Shown: positions 48,872 through 58,095 of the stretch, one piece after another
Layout: every line of letters starts with the position of its first letter
How positions within the stretch are numbered: the stretch's first letter is position 1
NCBI GenBank assembly: GCA_024224815.1
Contig: JAAENC010000579.1
Span: 1-64,000 of the forward strand
DNA from: Chloroflexota bacterium
Lineage (GTDB): Bacteria > Chloroflexota > Anaerolineae > Anaerolineales > Villigracilaceae
Length of the DNA stretch: 64,000 nucleotides
Reading direction: 5' to 3'
Notes under the pieces: generated by a model
The model's database searches: none
What the model was told of the DNA's origin: nothing
The model's input: the letters and a program-made list of their open reading frames with translations, nothing else
Made by a program: the position numbers and the translations under genes

Positions 48872-49066
48872 ATGAGCACACCAAAACGTAATGAAATAAA
48901 AGCTGGTACAAAAGTCGCCATCGTCCTAAAGCAAGACCAACGCAGCGGCAATTTGACCGAAGGAATTGTCAAAGATATTCTGACCAAATCAGCCACACAT
49001 CCGCACGGGATTAAAGTCCGCTTGATAGACGGGCAGGTGGGCAGAGTGAAGGAAATTATAGAATAG
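48872..49066 (+). CDS. ywbE: YwbE family protein
   Basis: A 64-residue protein that consists of a single small KOW-like beta domain (GTKVAIVLKQDQRSGNLTEG, HPHGIKVRLIDGQVGRVKEI). YwbE/DUF2196 is widespread in Bacillus and Chloroflexota and has no proven function; RNA binding is suggested by the fold. The start is ATG 48872, with an apparently leaderless transcript. The DEAD-box helicase gene follows 143 bp later, which fits an RNA-related role. Confidence 0.9.
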   Translation: MSTPKRNEIKAGTKVAIVLKQDQRSGNLTEGIVKDILTKSATHPHGIKVRLIDGQVGRVKEIIE

Positions 49067-49209
49067 AACAAAAAAAACATCGGGGCGGCAACCCGTTTAG
49101 ACAAGAGAAATAATTGCAATATCACCCAAAGACAGATAACATAAAAACAATTATTCGCGCAACTCACTAATTTGTGACATCCGCGTTAACCAAAAAGAGA
49201 GAGTAAATT

Positions 49210-50676
49210 TTGAATAATCCTGAAGAAGAAAAAAGCGAAGAAGCTAAAGAAAAAAACACAGAACTACCAGAAATCACATTTGAAGAACTTTCGGAGAAAC
49301 TACAAAAAGCAGCCAAACACGTAGGCTGGGATTCGCTGATGCCTGTTCAACAAAAAGCGATTCCTTATCTCACAACAAAGAAAGATGTAATGATACAAGC
49401 CCGAACAGGCAGTGGAAAAACAGGCGCTTTTTTGCTCCCCATGCTGGAGCGGCTCCGACCGAAGAAAAAATATTGCCAGGCGCTTATCCTTGTCCCCACG
49501 CGAGAACTGGCTAAACAGGTGGAGAAGGAGGCAAAAACCATTTGCCGAGACAGTGGTCTTAAAGCGGTAGCAGTTTACGGTGGAGTCGGATACGCTGAAC
49601 AAATCCAGGCATTTAAAGATGGGGCGCAAATTGTTGTTGGCACGCCCGGGCGCGTCCTCGATCATCTCATCAAGCGTAGTTTTGATTTAAATCGTCTTGA
49701 AATGCTCATTTTTGATGAAGCAGACCGAATGCTTTCGATGGGTTTTTACCCCGACATGAAAGAGGTGCAAAGTCACCTGCCTCGCCACGATGTAAATACT
49801 TGCATGTTTTCAGCAACTTTCCCTGTGCATGTCATTCGCGCTGCAAATGAGTTCATGGTCGAACCCGAATTTATCACTTTGAGCAGCGACCACGTTCATG
49901 TTACAGACACAGAACACATCCTTTATAACGTGCCAAGTATGGAAAAAGAACGAACGCTGATTCGGCTCATTGAGCTGGAAAACCCACACTCTGCGATCAT
50001 TTTTTGTAATACAAAACGACGTGTGAATTATGTTGCGACAATTTTAAAACGATACGGATACGATGCCGATGAGCTCAGTTCTGATCTCTCACAGAATCGG
50101 CGGGAACGCGTTTTGGGACGCGTGCGCGATGGCAGTTTACGTTTTCTGGTCGCCACAGATGTTGCCGCCAGAGGGATAGATATTGCCGCGCTCTCACACG
50201 TTATCCAATATGAGCCACCCGATGATATGGAGGCTTATATTCACCGCTCCGGACGCACAGGCCGCGCAGGCGCAAGCGGCATCGCGATGACATTGGTTTA
50301 CGCTGTAGAAAAACGTGCCATGAAGCAGATCGGCATTCGCTACAAAATCGAATTTGATGAAAGAGATGTCCCCACGCATGAAGATGTTGCAGAAATCGTC
50401 GCTGAACGCTCTATGGTCTTTCTCGAGGCCAGCTTGCGCGAAAGAGACAAACTCCAAACAGACCGCAGCTTACGCTTCAAAGCGCTAGCCCAAAAACTCT
50501 CTGAAGGCGAAGACGAACTTCCCATTATTACGATGCTCCTGGATGACTACTATCAGAAAATGCAACATAAATTTGTTCCGAAGATAGAGTCGAAGCCGAA
50601 AAAAGAGAAAAAACCTTATAAAAAGAAATCAGGCTCTAATCGTAGGCGAGGCGGCCGAAGACCTAAGAGAAGATAA
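49210..50676 (+). CDS. DEAD-box ATP-dependent RNA helicase
   Basis: A 488-residue helicase starting at TTG 49210. All motifs are present: Q-motif region (SLMPVQQKAIPYL), motif I ARTGSGKT, Ia PTRELAKQ, Ib TPGRVLDHL, II DEADRM, III SAT, V VATDVAARGIDI and VI HRSGRTGR. The N-terminal 30 residues are acidic (EEEKSEEAKEKN). The C-terminal tail is strongly basic (KPKKEKKPYKKKSG, RRGGRRPKRR), probably binding RNA, as in CsdA/CshA-type helicases. These unwind rRNA or mRNA during ribosome assembly and cold stress. Confidence 0.94.
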   Translation: MNNPEEEKSEEAKEKNTELPEITFEELSEKLQKAAKHVGWDSLMPVQQKAIPYLTTKKDVMIQARTGSGKTGAFLLPMLERLRPKKKYCQALILVPTRELAKQVEKEAKTICRDSGLKAVAVYGGVGYAEQIQAFKDGAQIVVGTPGRVLDHLIKRSFDLNRLEMLIFDEADRMLSMGFYPDMKEVQSHLPRHDVNTCMFSATFPVHVIRAANEFMVEPEFITLSSDHVHVTDTEHILYNVPSMEKERTLIRLIELENPHSAIIFCNTKRRVNYVATILKRYGYDADELSSDLSQNRRERVLGRVRDGSLRFLVATDVAARGIDIAALSHVIQYEPPDDMEAYIHRSGRTGRAGASGIAMTLVYAVEKRAMKQIGIRYKIEFDERDVPTHEDVAEIVAERSMVFLEASLRERDKLQTDRSLRFKALAQKLSEGEDELPIITMLLDDYYQKMQHKFVPKIESKPKKEKKPYKKKSGSNRRRGGRRPKRR

Positions 50677-50756
50677 ACACAGCAATTGATTGCCAATAAC
50701 GCGACTATATTAACAGAGCAAGCAAAGTTCCTTAAACAGAATTTTGCAAGAAAAAA

Positions 50757-50802
50757 AAATCTAAAAAGGAGATTCTCATTTGAGAATCTCCTTTTTAGAT
50801 TT
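50757..50802. terminator. Convergent bidirectional terminator
   Basis: AAATCTAAAAAGGAGATTCTC pairs exactly with GAGAATCTCCTTTTTAGATTT (21 bp) around a short loop. It separates the helicase gene from the minus-strand lipoprotein gene and carries T-runs in both directions. Confidence 0.9.
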
Positions 50803-50827
50803 CAGAAAGGGCATAACCTATTTTTAT

Positions 50828-51751
50828 CTATTGCTCAAAATCATCCCAGCCAAAATTAAAACCATTGACGTGTTTACCGGGCAGGAGATCAACTTGATGC
50901 CTTTGGATCGGCTCATTACGATTAGGAAAAGTGAACACGCCACCAAATTGTTGTATTAAAACAGTATCGTTCCCGTGCTTGAAAGTATCTACAACAATAC
51001 AATATGTACCCGCTTCAAGATTGTCGAATTTATAAGCTCCGTTCGCGTTGGTAACCGCGGTTGCCATAGAGGTAGATGATGAGCATTTTCCAGCAAATAG
51101 CTCGGCAGTAATACCCTGAAGAAGGAGTTCGTTATGAAAGGCCCCGTCGCCTTCAGCAAAACCGGAGTTAGTATTGTTGATACAACCCGTATTTGCGGGA
51201 TTTACGTCATCGCAATCTTCCACCCACAAAAAGCCACTGATTGACCCAAGCGGAACTGGTGGTATGGCAAGAATTGGCAGGTTGTTAACAACGCCCGCAA
51301 CCGTGGCATGTTCGAGCCAAGCCCAGCAATCTGCCCCACCATCAGGATTTCTAATAATCAGATAAGGTGTGGAGCCAGGAGCCTGAGCAACTATTTCGGA
51401 TGATCCGTTGGTTAAAACCGAGCCTGTAATTGGATATTTGAGACCAGGGCCAGAGCGGCAGTTCGTGTTCACGCTAACGCTCAACATTGGCTTAGTGGGA
51501 AGGGCCGTTGCCACAGGTGCTGTCGCGGTCGCGGCCACAAGAGCTGTTGGATTTTCTGGCGCAGCTACATTTGTAGATGCAGAAACCGGAGCATTTTGAG
51601 TTAGCTGGAGAGCAACTATGGTGGCTGCCAATTGCGTTGCTTCCGAGTTGATTTCAGGAGGGGGCGTACTAGCCGTTGGGAATCCGCAGGCAAGCGTTGC
51701 AAGCGCTAATGCTATAACGCTAAAAAATAGTTTTTTATTTACAACAAACAT
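50828..51751 (-). CDS. Lipoprotein with SH3b-like and SdrD-B/Cna-B-like domains
   Basis: A 307-residue exported protein. The lipobox is TLAC (near residue 22). Residues 25-90 are Ala/Thr/Pro-rich. An SH3b-like domain follows (VSVNTNCRSGPGLKYPITGS, residues about 92-150). The C-terminal domain (ISGFLWVEDCDDVNPANTGC, AVTNANGAYKFDNLEAGTYC) resembles SdrD B/Cna-B repeats that carry calcium or form rigid stalks. It is the last gene of the kinase-FHA-ABC locus and probably works outside the membrane, for example binding cell-wall or target peptides. The direct role is unknown. Confidence 0.8.
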   Translation of the reverse strand: MFVVNKKLFFSVIALALATLACGFPTASTPPPEINSEATQLAATIVALQLTQNAPVSASTNVAAPENPTALVAATATAPVATALPTKPMLSVSVNTNCRSGPGLKYPITGSVLTNGSSEIVAQAPGSTPYLIIRNPDGGADCWAWLEHATVAGVVNNLPILAIPPVPLGSISGFLWVEDCDDVNPANTGCINNTNSGFAEGDGAFHNELLLQGITAELFAGKCSSSTSMATAVTNANGAYKFDNLEAGTYCIVVDTFKHGNDTVLIQQFGGVFTFPNRNEPIQRHQVDLLPGKHVNGFNFGWDDFEQ

Positions 51752-51819
51752 GTCTTCTCCTTGATGTTGTCAGGTACTAAGAGAAAGTTTCGAAAAGTTA
51801 ATTCTCTATTATTAGGATT

Positions 51820-53547
51820 TTACGGTAGATCAAGACAGTTTCCCGTATCCAAAACAATGGTGTGATTGGGATTAGCGACAATCGCACACATTTGAGTGGC
51901 ATCAGCTGGCCGATTTGAAGTTGAATATTGACTAAAGGGGCGTGGTCCGCCATAAACTTTCCAGTTTCCTCCACCACCAGCACCAACTTGATCTTGGGTA
52001 AAGTTGTTAAAGTAGAAATGAACATGCATTCCCGGCAGCGCTTCTGTATACTCGAAAGTTTCGTATTCAACTACATAGGTACTGCCATCCAAAACAATGG
52101 ATGTCATACGCACTTGTGGCCCGGGCGGCAATGTTGCTGTGGGGATAACTGTCGGCTCCAAGGTTGCAGTTGGCGGCATCGTTGCCGTTGGTGCGGAAGT
52201 TACTGTAGGCTCAAGAGTAGCGACAACTTCTATCGTGGGTGTTGCCATTGGCTCAGGAGAGCTAAGAGCTCGAATACCAAAAAAAGCAATTGCAGCTACG
52301 AAGAAAAATCCAAGAGCACCGATTCCTACCCATTTCATGGGCACACCACCGCTCTTTGATGGTTTAGCAGCTTTTGAAACAGGAGGTCTAACAGGCGGTG
52401 GCGGCGAAGATGAAGGAGGGCTAGATTTCGCAGCTTGAGATACGCTTTCAGGAATATCCTCAATCATTGTCCCTGCAACATTTAGAGAGTCTGCAGGTGG
52501 TCCGCTTTCAATCATTGTTCCAGCTACATTTGGAGATTCAATAGCTGGCACCTCTTCAATTGCTGTTCCTGCCATCTTTAGAGATTCCGCAGAAGGCGCT
52601 TCTTCAATTGCCGTTCCTGCCAAACCTACATCTTCCATACCTGAGACTGGCTCAACCACTGTTCCGGCTAAATCAGGCACAGCCACAGAGCTCTTTGTCG
52701 AAACACTTAGGTCTGCGGTGCGCAAAGCTCTGGCAAATTCAGCAGCACTTTGATAGCGATCAGCCTTGTCTTTTGCCATAGCTTTAACAACTACATCAAC
52801 GACAGAAGATGGCACGTCTGGATTAATCTCACTTACATCTGGAACAGGATCGTTAATATGCATCATCAGCGTTGTCATAGCCGATTCAGCTTCAAAGGGG
52901 CGTTTTCCAGTCAAGACTTCAAATAATGTAACGCCCAGAGAATAAATATCAACACGATGATCGGCCATTTCTCCCTTTATAATCTCTGGCGCCATATAAA
53001 GAGCTGTGCCTACAACTGCCCCTGTGACTGTGTGCTGTTTGCCTCCAACGATCTTGGCGATACCAAAATCCATCAAAATGGATTGCCCCTGAAGATTAAG
53101 CATGATATTTGCAGGTTTAATATCGCGATGGAACATGCCACGTTTATGGGCATACTCTAAAGCATCACAAATACTGGCAATTACCTCGACAGCTTCTTTA
53201 GTAGATAATCGTTGCCCTCTTGCATTCATGCGCTTCATGCGCTCTTCCAGAGTTTCACCGGGCACAAATTCCAAGACCATATAATAGATATCCCCATCAT
53301 GGGAAAAATCATGGACTTGAATAATATTCGGGTGACGTAATTGAGCAACAGAAACAGCTTCGTCTTCAAATCGGCTTACAAACTGCGGATCAGATGACAA
53401 ATGCGGATGAATCAGCTTAATCGCGACAGCCCGACGCAAATTCGGGTCATTTGCTCTATAAACGGATGACATTCCCCCGGCCCCAAGCAAATCTTCAATT
53501 TCATAGCGGTCGTTTAGCTTACGACCGATCCATGAGGGTTCAGACAT
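51820..53547 (-). CDS. Transmembrane Ser/Thr protein kinase with 16-residue Thr repeats
   Basis: A 575-residue kinase. The start is ATG 53547, preceded by a strong GGAGGAGG; a longer frame has no such site. The kinase domain (about 13-275) has GAGGMSSVY, VAIK (Lys44), HRDIKPAN (Asp142) and DFGIAK, all intact. Residues 294-370 hold five AGT(x)(I/V)E units spaced exactly 16 residues apart (Thr at 296, 312, 328, 344, 360), which look like phosphorylation sites. A Pro/Ser stretch, one transmembrane helix (about 406-425) and a Thr/Pro-rich stalk lead to an external domain of ~90 residues. It resembles no PASTA domain. It belongs with the upstream FHA-ABC and lipoprotein genes. Confidence 0.92.
   Translation of the reverse strand: MSEPSWIGRKLNDRYEIEDLLGAGGMSSVYRANDPNLRRAVAIKLIHPHLSSDPQFVSRFEDEAVSVAQLRHPNIIQVHDFSHDGDIYYMVLEFVPGETLEERMKRMNARGQRLSTKEAVEVIASICDALEYAHKRGMFHRDIKPANIMLNLQGQSILMDFGIAKIVGGKQHTVTGAVVGTALYMAPEIIKGEMADHRVDIYSLGVTLFEVLTGKRPFEAESAMTTLMMHINDPVPDVSEINPDVPSSVVDVVVKAMAKDKADRYQSAAEFARALRTADLSVSTKSSVAVPDLAGTVVEPVSGMEDVGLAGTAIEEAPSAESLKMAGTAIEEVPAIESPNVAGTMIESGPPADSLNVAGTMIEDIPESVSQAAKSSPPSSSPPPPVRPPVSKAAKPSKSGGVPMKWVGIGALGFFFVAAIAFFGIRALSSPEPMATPTIEVVATLEPTVTSAPTATMPPTATLEPTVIPTATLPPGPQVRMTSIVLDGSTYVVEYETFEYTEALPGMHVHFYFNNFTQDQVGAGGGGNWKVYGGPRPFSQYSTSNRPADATQMCAIVANPNHTIVLDTGNCLDLP
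52441..52680 (-). repeat. Five 48-bp coding repeats in the kinase gene
   Basis: The repeated codons encode AGT-x-(I/V)-E-x-x-P units with a constant 48-bp period. They are degenerate at DNA level, so they are old or under selection at protein level. Confidence 0.75.
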
Positions 53548-53594
53548 ATAGTACCTCCTCCAAAACATTCATAATAATATTTCTGTAAAAAAAT

Positions 53595-54602
53595 CTATTT
53601 ATCAATAATCCACAACCAGGATTTATTAAACTCGCAATTGGTTGTCCCTGATTCACTCAAAGCCACTAATGCCACAAATCCACGCTCAAAATACGGCGTT
53701 TCAGCTTGAATAATGGCAAGATTAGGCTTGTAGTTATTATTAATTCTAGCGATCAAATCATCATGACCTGCCAATTCTTTATCAAACTTTGCTAATTGAT
53801 CGTCAGATGCACCTGCTGGCGGCGGGGTCGGAACCGATGGCAAAGATAGCACTGGTTGATCTCCAGCAACTACCTGATCGATCTGAACGCCATTCGTAAA
53901 AATAGTCAGAGTATTCCCACGTCCAACAACAGTTAAGCGGTTTGTCGCGCCATTTTGAACCTGAAATTTAGGGTCAAGATAGTTGGCATAACTGTCAATG
54001 CCGTTACGCAATTTCCCATTTTCCATTGAACTGAAAACAATATGCCCATTTGCGCCTCGGGTTGCAATCACCAGATATTGGCTCAAAGCATCCTCGTTGC
54101 CATTTGATCGCAAAACCAGTCCACATCCGGATGTTCCGTACTGTGTATCCCAGGTAATATCCGTTGAGACGACAAAATTTTGTGCTACAGTACCAATAAA
54201 TTGATTAATATAATCATATTTCAGATAACCCGTCACAGAAAGCTCAGCAGGAGGATGGATCCAACCCACATGCCCGTTGGCGGGATCAATCCCGTATGTC
54301 GGCAACTCTGACCGGATAGGTGCCTCAGCTGTTGCAGTTGCTGCCATTGCTTCAGCATTAAGCCCCGCTTGGGCAGATTGCGTGGCCGCAAGAGCATCCG
54401 CGCCAGCCGTTGCTTGCGCAACTGTAGTTGCTAACTCCGCCTGCGCATCAAAACCACTATTCGCCCCGGCGGTTGCCGTTAAAGAGATGGACTGCCCAAG
54501 TGCTTGGGCAGTCATTTCGGCTGGAGTAACACCACCGCCACAGGCGGTCAATAAACCGATTAACCAAATGAAGGGTATGAGATGACGCATTTTCATTTTC
54601 AT
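53595..54602 (-). CDS. Lipoprotein of unknown function in the kinase/FHA-ABC locus
   Basis: A 335-residue exported protein with lipobox LTAC (near residue 21). An Ala/Thr-rich helical part (about 30-95, many SAQA/AGA repeats) is followed by a globular domain (about 110-335). The globular part contains VTGYLKYDYINQFIGTVAQN, TDITWDTQYGTSGCGLVLRS and a conserved-looking NRLTVVGRGNTLTIFTNG. It resembles LamG/3-keto-disaccharide-hydrolase-type jelly-roll folds, which bind glycans. The start is adjacent to the ABC gene stop and the kinase follows 47 bp later, so the three are one operon. Confidence 0.75.
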   Translation of the reverse strand: MKMKMRHLIPFIWLIGLLTACGGGVTPAEMTAQALGQSISLTATAGANSGFDAQAELATTVAQATAGADALAATQSAQAGLNAEAMAATATAEAPIRSELPTYGIDPANGHVGWIHPPAELSVTGYLKYDYINQFIGTVAQNFVVSTDITWDTQYGTSGCGLVLRSNGNEDALSQYLVIATRGANGHIVFSSMENGKLRNGIDSYANYLDPKFQVQNGATNRLTVVGRGNTLTIFTNGVQIDQVVAGDQPVLSLPSVPTPPPAGASDDQLAKFDKELAGHDDLIARINNNYKPNLAIIQAETPYFERGFVALVALSESGTTNCEFNKSWLWIIDK

Positions 54603-57600
54603 CTAATTCACATCCTTACGTTTTTGCAAAAAGACAATTCCACCCAAGAGGATTCCGCTAATAACAAGTTGAGCAGCCCAAGTCTTTAATAGGAAGAACC
54701 AAAACTCACCAGGATTGTTTCTATTAACAAAAGCACTGCCAAATTTTTCGTTATATTTCTGAACAACAGTTTCAACGGGTTGAACCGCAGTAGCAACGCC
54801 TGCCTGATGCGTAATCGAAGCCTGCTGATAAGCAACCACTTCTGCCTGATAAACCTCGATCTGAGCTTCGTAAGCAGCAAATTCTGCCTTTGTATTACTC
54901 TGAATTGCTTCAACTTCAATTTGGTATGCTTCCAAGGCAGTAAGATAATCTGCAACAGCTACCGTGTCCGATTGGTCAGCAGGCTGTTCTGGAGCATCAG
55001 GAATAACTGGATCAGCGGGACGAACAGGCTCAGGGCCTGGGCTTGGCGGCAAAGCTTCATCAATTGCCGGGTTATAGAAACGCCCATTTCCAGGGAAATA
55101 GCAAGATTCTTCGCGCAACGCGTTCTCGCCTAAACAATTGCATCCATTTGCGACTTTATCCTCTTCAGACATAAGAGCAATTTGCTCAGGAGCTAAAGTC
55201 AAGCAAACATCCGATGCAATATCTGAGCCAACTCCCGTTACACCCAAAAAGCCTTTAAACGCCCAGTTTGTTGATGTGATTCCGCTAAGCACATCTGGCA
55301 TAGGTACCAAAACGCCACCCATTACGATCTGTGGCAACATGAGTAAAATAACAATCAGGGGCGCGGCATTTGCTGTTGGGGAAAGCGCAGATGAGAATAA
55401 CCCCAACATCATTCCAGCCAGCGTTGCGAGTGTCAATGAGATATACATCAAAACAAATTCGAATATACCTCCTGGCATATCAAAAGCCAAGAAATGGATA
55501 ATCATATAAGTGGCTGTTTGATAGAGCGCCAAAGCGGCAGCTACCCAAACTTTTGAAAGCACGTAGGGCAAAATCTTCAGATTCACCAATCGCTCGCGTT
55601 TATAGATTTCGCCCTCTTTAACAATCTCGCGCATCTGAGAAAGTCCGCCGATCATTACCGCATAAATTGTTAATAAGAATAATGAAATGACGACATTATT
55701 CATATCACCCGTTACAAACTCGAAAGGTTTATTTCCGAGAACTGTCGCCAGGAGCACCGACATCATCCCCATTAAAGGCGATGCGGCCAACATTAGCCCC
55801 AAGCTGAAACGATCTTTTCCTAAAATTCGCAAGTTACGCTTAGAAAGAATAGCAAATTGTCGTAACGCAGAAACTTTCTTCTGTTTTTCAGGAAGTGCGG
55901 GCACATCGACGTTGGCAGGCGTGCTAGCTGAAGGCATAGTGCCGACCTGAGCTTTATCTCCCAATGCATCAACAACATTTTTTTGATAAGCAGGATGCTG
56001 TTTATAGCGTTCTGCCCATTCTTCGGGCGTTCCCTTACTGGAATCTTCCAAAACAGCGTAAATCTGGTCAAATTCCATTGCACTAACACGACGATCACGC
56101 TCTGACCGATATTGATCAAAGAATTCCAAAGCTTCATCAGGTGGACCAAACCAAGCCAAATAACCGCCACGAGCAAGAAATACAACTTTGTCTGCAAGGA
56201 AAACATTCTTAGTGGCGTGAGTAATCAAAACGATCGTACGACCCTGATCCGCCATCTGGCGCATTAAATGCATCAGGGAAGTTTCTGTTCCAGGGTCTAA
56301 ACCAGAAGAAGGTTCATCCAGGAAAAACAACCCTGGTTTGGTAAGTAATTCAACACCGATCGAGACACGTTTTTGCTGGCCGCCGCTCAATTCCAGGATT
56401 TGATTATCGCGTCGATGCGCAATATCGAGAGCTTGCATCACTTCTTCCACGCGCTGATGTCGTTCTTCCACAGTTGTATCAGGAGGCATACGGAGCTGGG
56501 CTGTATAGTCAAGTGCATCAAAGACACTCAATTCCATATGAATAATATCTTTTTGTGGGACAAAGCCAATGATGTCACGAATGGCTTCAAAGTTTTCATA
56601 GACATTAGTGTTATTGACGATAACTTGCCCATGCGTTGCGGGACGATATCCGGCGACAGCATCGACAAGCGTGGATTTCCCGCCACCGCTCTGACCAACA
56701 ACGACAATAAACTCACGTGGCTCAAAGACCAAAGAGATATTTTGCAAGATGTTAAGGTCGTCACGCACCCATTTATTTAGACCAAGCACCTCAACACGCA
56801 AATCAACTGAATCATCAAATTGAGCAAGGGCTTTGGCACCCATCACATAGCGATAAGGTCCAATTCGGACTGTATCATCAGCCGACAACCATGTTTCCGA
56901 TTTAATAAGAACATCATTTACAAAAGTTCCGTTAGTACTATCCAAATCTTTAACTTTATAGCGCTGTCCTACTCTTTCAATCTGAGCATGAAATTGAGAA
57001 ACCTGAGGAACATTTAAAACAACATCATTATCAGGCGACCGCCCAATTTGAACAACGGTCTTATCGCCAAAAGTAATTTCAGAAGCTTCTGCCGTAATGG
57101 CTTCGTCTGGAGAAAGATAGACCATCGAAACCATCACACCTGGAGCTTGTCCCCCAATTCGCATATTAGCATCGTTTAATAATATATTTGGCCTAGAAAC
57201 GGGGAAGCCATCTAAATAAACGGCATTTCCTGCTTCCGGCAAAACAACGATCTGGTAGTTTCCGCTAGAGTTCTTTTCAATATAACCATGATTGCGAGAA
57301 ACAACCGGTGAGGGGATTACAATATCATTATCTTCACCACGCCCAAAGCTAAGCTTTTCTTTGTTGAGGGTATAGGTTTTTGGCGCAGAACCGGCAATTG
57401 TTACCAACAGTTTCGGTGAGTTCCCCATTGGTGGCAAAACTTCACCAACAGTGGTTTTGGCTAGCCCAACGCTTCCACCCACTCTCGTAGCAAGTAAATC
57501 TTCTACAGATTGAAATTCTTCTTCCTCAGGGACGGGTTTTGAAATTTCAAAACGTACTTTTACGAAATTCCCAAAACCAATTTCTGCGTTACTAGTTAAT

Positions 57601-57836
57601 AAAAAAGTTCCGGAAATTTTTTGCCCGTCAACGAAAGTGCCATTGCTGCTCCCCATATCCTCCAGCAAATAAAACTCCCCTTGCTTGGTAAATTTGGCAT
57701 GCTGACGAGAAACTGCGTTGTAATCCAAAACCCAGTCGCTTGATGGATCACGCCCAACCGTATATTCACTAGCGGTCAACTCAAGCTCTTCGCCTGGGTT
57801 TGGCCCCTCCACTAAAATCATCTTTATATTTGACAA
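54603..57836 (-). CDS. FHA-domain ABC exporter (three FHA, ATPase and ABC-2 permease in one chain)
   Basis: A 1077-residue protein. The TTG start 57836 is six bases after AAGGAG and is preferred to ATG 57821. Three FHA domains lie at about 6-95 (VGRDPSSDW, SRQHAK, SNGTFVD), 142-235 (FGRGEDNDI, SRNHGY) and 252-335 (IGRSPDNDV, TNGTFVND). The ABC ATPase is at about 345-570, with Walker A GQSGGGKST (381), LSGGQQKR and LDEPSSGLDPG. An ABC-2 permease follows at about 665-870. Then an external loop of ~170 residues with a Gln/Ala-rich coiled coil, and a last helix (about 1048-1070). FHA domains read phospho-Thr, and the kinase with Thr repeats is encoded in the same operon. The exported substrate is unknown. 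Confidence 0.93.
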   Translation of the reverse strand: MSNIKMILVEGPNPGEELELTASEYTVGRDPSSDWVLDYNAVSRQHAKFTKQGEFYLLEDMGSSNGTFVDGQKISGTFLLTSNAEIGFGNFVKVRFEISKPVPEEEEFQSVEDLLATRVGGSVGLAKTTVGEVLPPMGNSPKLLVTIAGSAPKTYTLNKEKLSFGRGEDNDIVIPSPVVSRNHGYIEKNSSGNYQIVVLPEAGNAVYLDGFPVSRPNILLNDANMRIGGQAPGVMVSMVYLSPDEAITAEASEITFGDKTVVQIGRSPDNDVVLNVPQVSQFHAQIERVGQRYKVKDLDSTNGTFVNDVLIKSETWLSADDTVRIGPYRYVMGAKALAQFDDSVDLRVEVLGLNKWVRDDLNILQNISLVFEPREFIVVVGQSGGGKSTLVDAVAGYRPATHGQVIVNNTNVYENFEAIRDIIGFVPQKDIIHMELSVFDALDYTAQLRMPPDTTVEERHQRVEEVMQALDIAHRRDNQILELSGGQQKRVSIGVELLTKPGLFFLDEPSSGLDPGTETSLMHLMRQMADQGRTIVLITHATKNVFLADKVVFLARGGYLAWFGPPDEALEFFDQYRSERDRRVSAMEFDQIYAVLEDSSKGTPEEWAERYKQHPAYQKNVVDALGDKAQVGTMPSASTPANVDVPALPEKQKKVSALRQFAILSKRNLRILGKDRFSLGLMLAASPLMGMMSVLLATVLGNKPFEFVTGDMNNVVISLFLLTIYAVMIGGLSQMREIVKEGEIYKRERLVNLKILPYVLSKVWVAAALALYQTATYMIIHFLAFDMPGGIFEFVLMYISLTLATLAGMMLGLFSSALSPTANAAPLIVILLMLPQIVMGGVLVPMPDVLSGITSTNWAFKGFLGVTGVGSDIASDVCLTLAPEQIALMSEEDKVANGCNCLGENALREESCYFPGNGRFYNPAIDEALPPSPGPEPVRPADPVIPDAPEQPADQSDTVAVADYLTALEAYQIEVEAIQSNTKAEFAAYEAQIEVYQAEVVAYQQASITHQAGVATAVQPVETVVQKYNEKFGSAFVNRNNPGEFWFFLLKTWAAQLVISGILLGGIVFLQKRKDVN

Positions 57837-58095
57837 TGAATTCTCCTTAAATTAAATGATGCAAAGCCTTAGAAAAAACACAAATAACACATCAAGAAGC
57901 ATATATTATTCTTTTTAAAGTATCTGGAGGAAAAGTAAAGATGCATTGTATCACACAAAGCAGATGACATTTGTCTAATTTTGGCTTATTTCTCAACAAA
58001 ACTTGTCCTTTCATTATTAGTAATTTACTTATCATCCAACATCTTGATGCGATATACTCTACATTGCTTCCAAACAGCCTAAGTTAATAAAAAAA

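Noticed and set aside
52441-52680. The 48-bp periodic repeat considered as a CRISPR or tandem DNA repeat.
   Set aside because: It is coding, in frame, degenerate at DNA level and without spacers.
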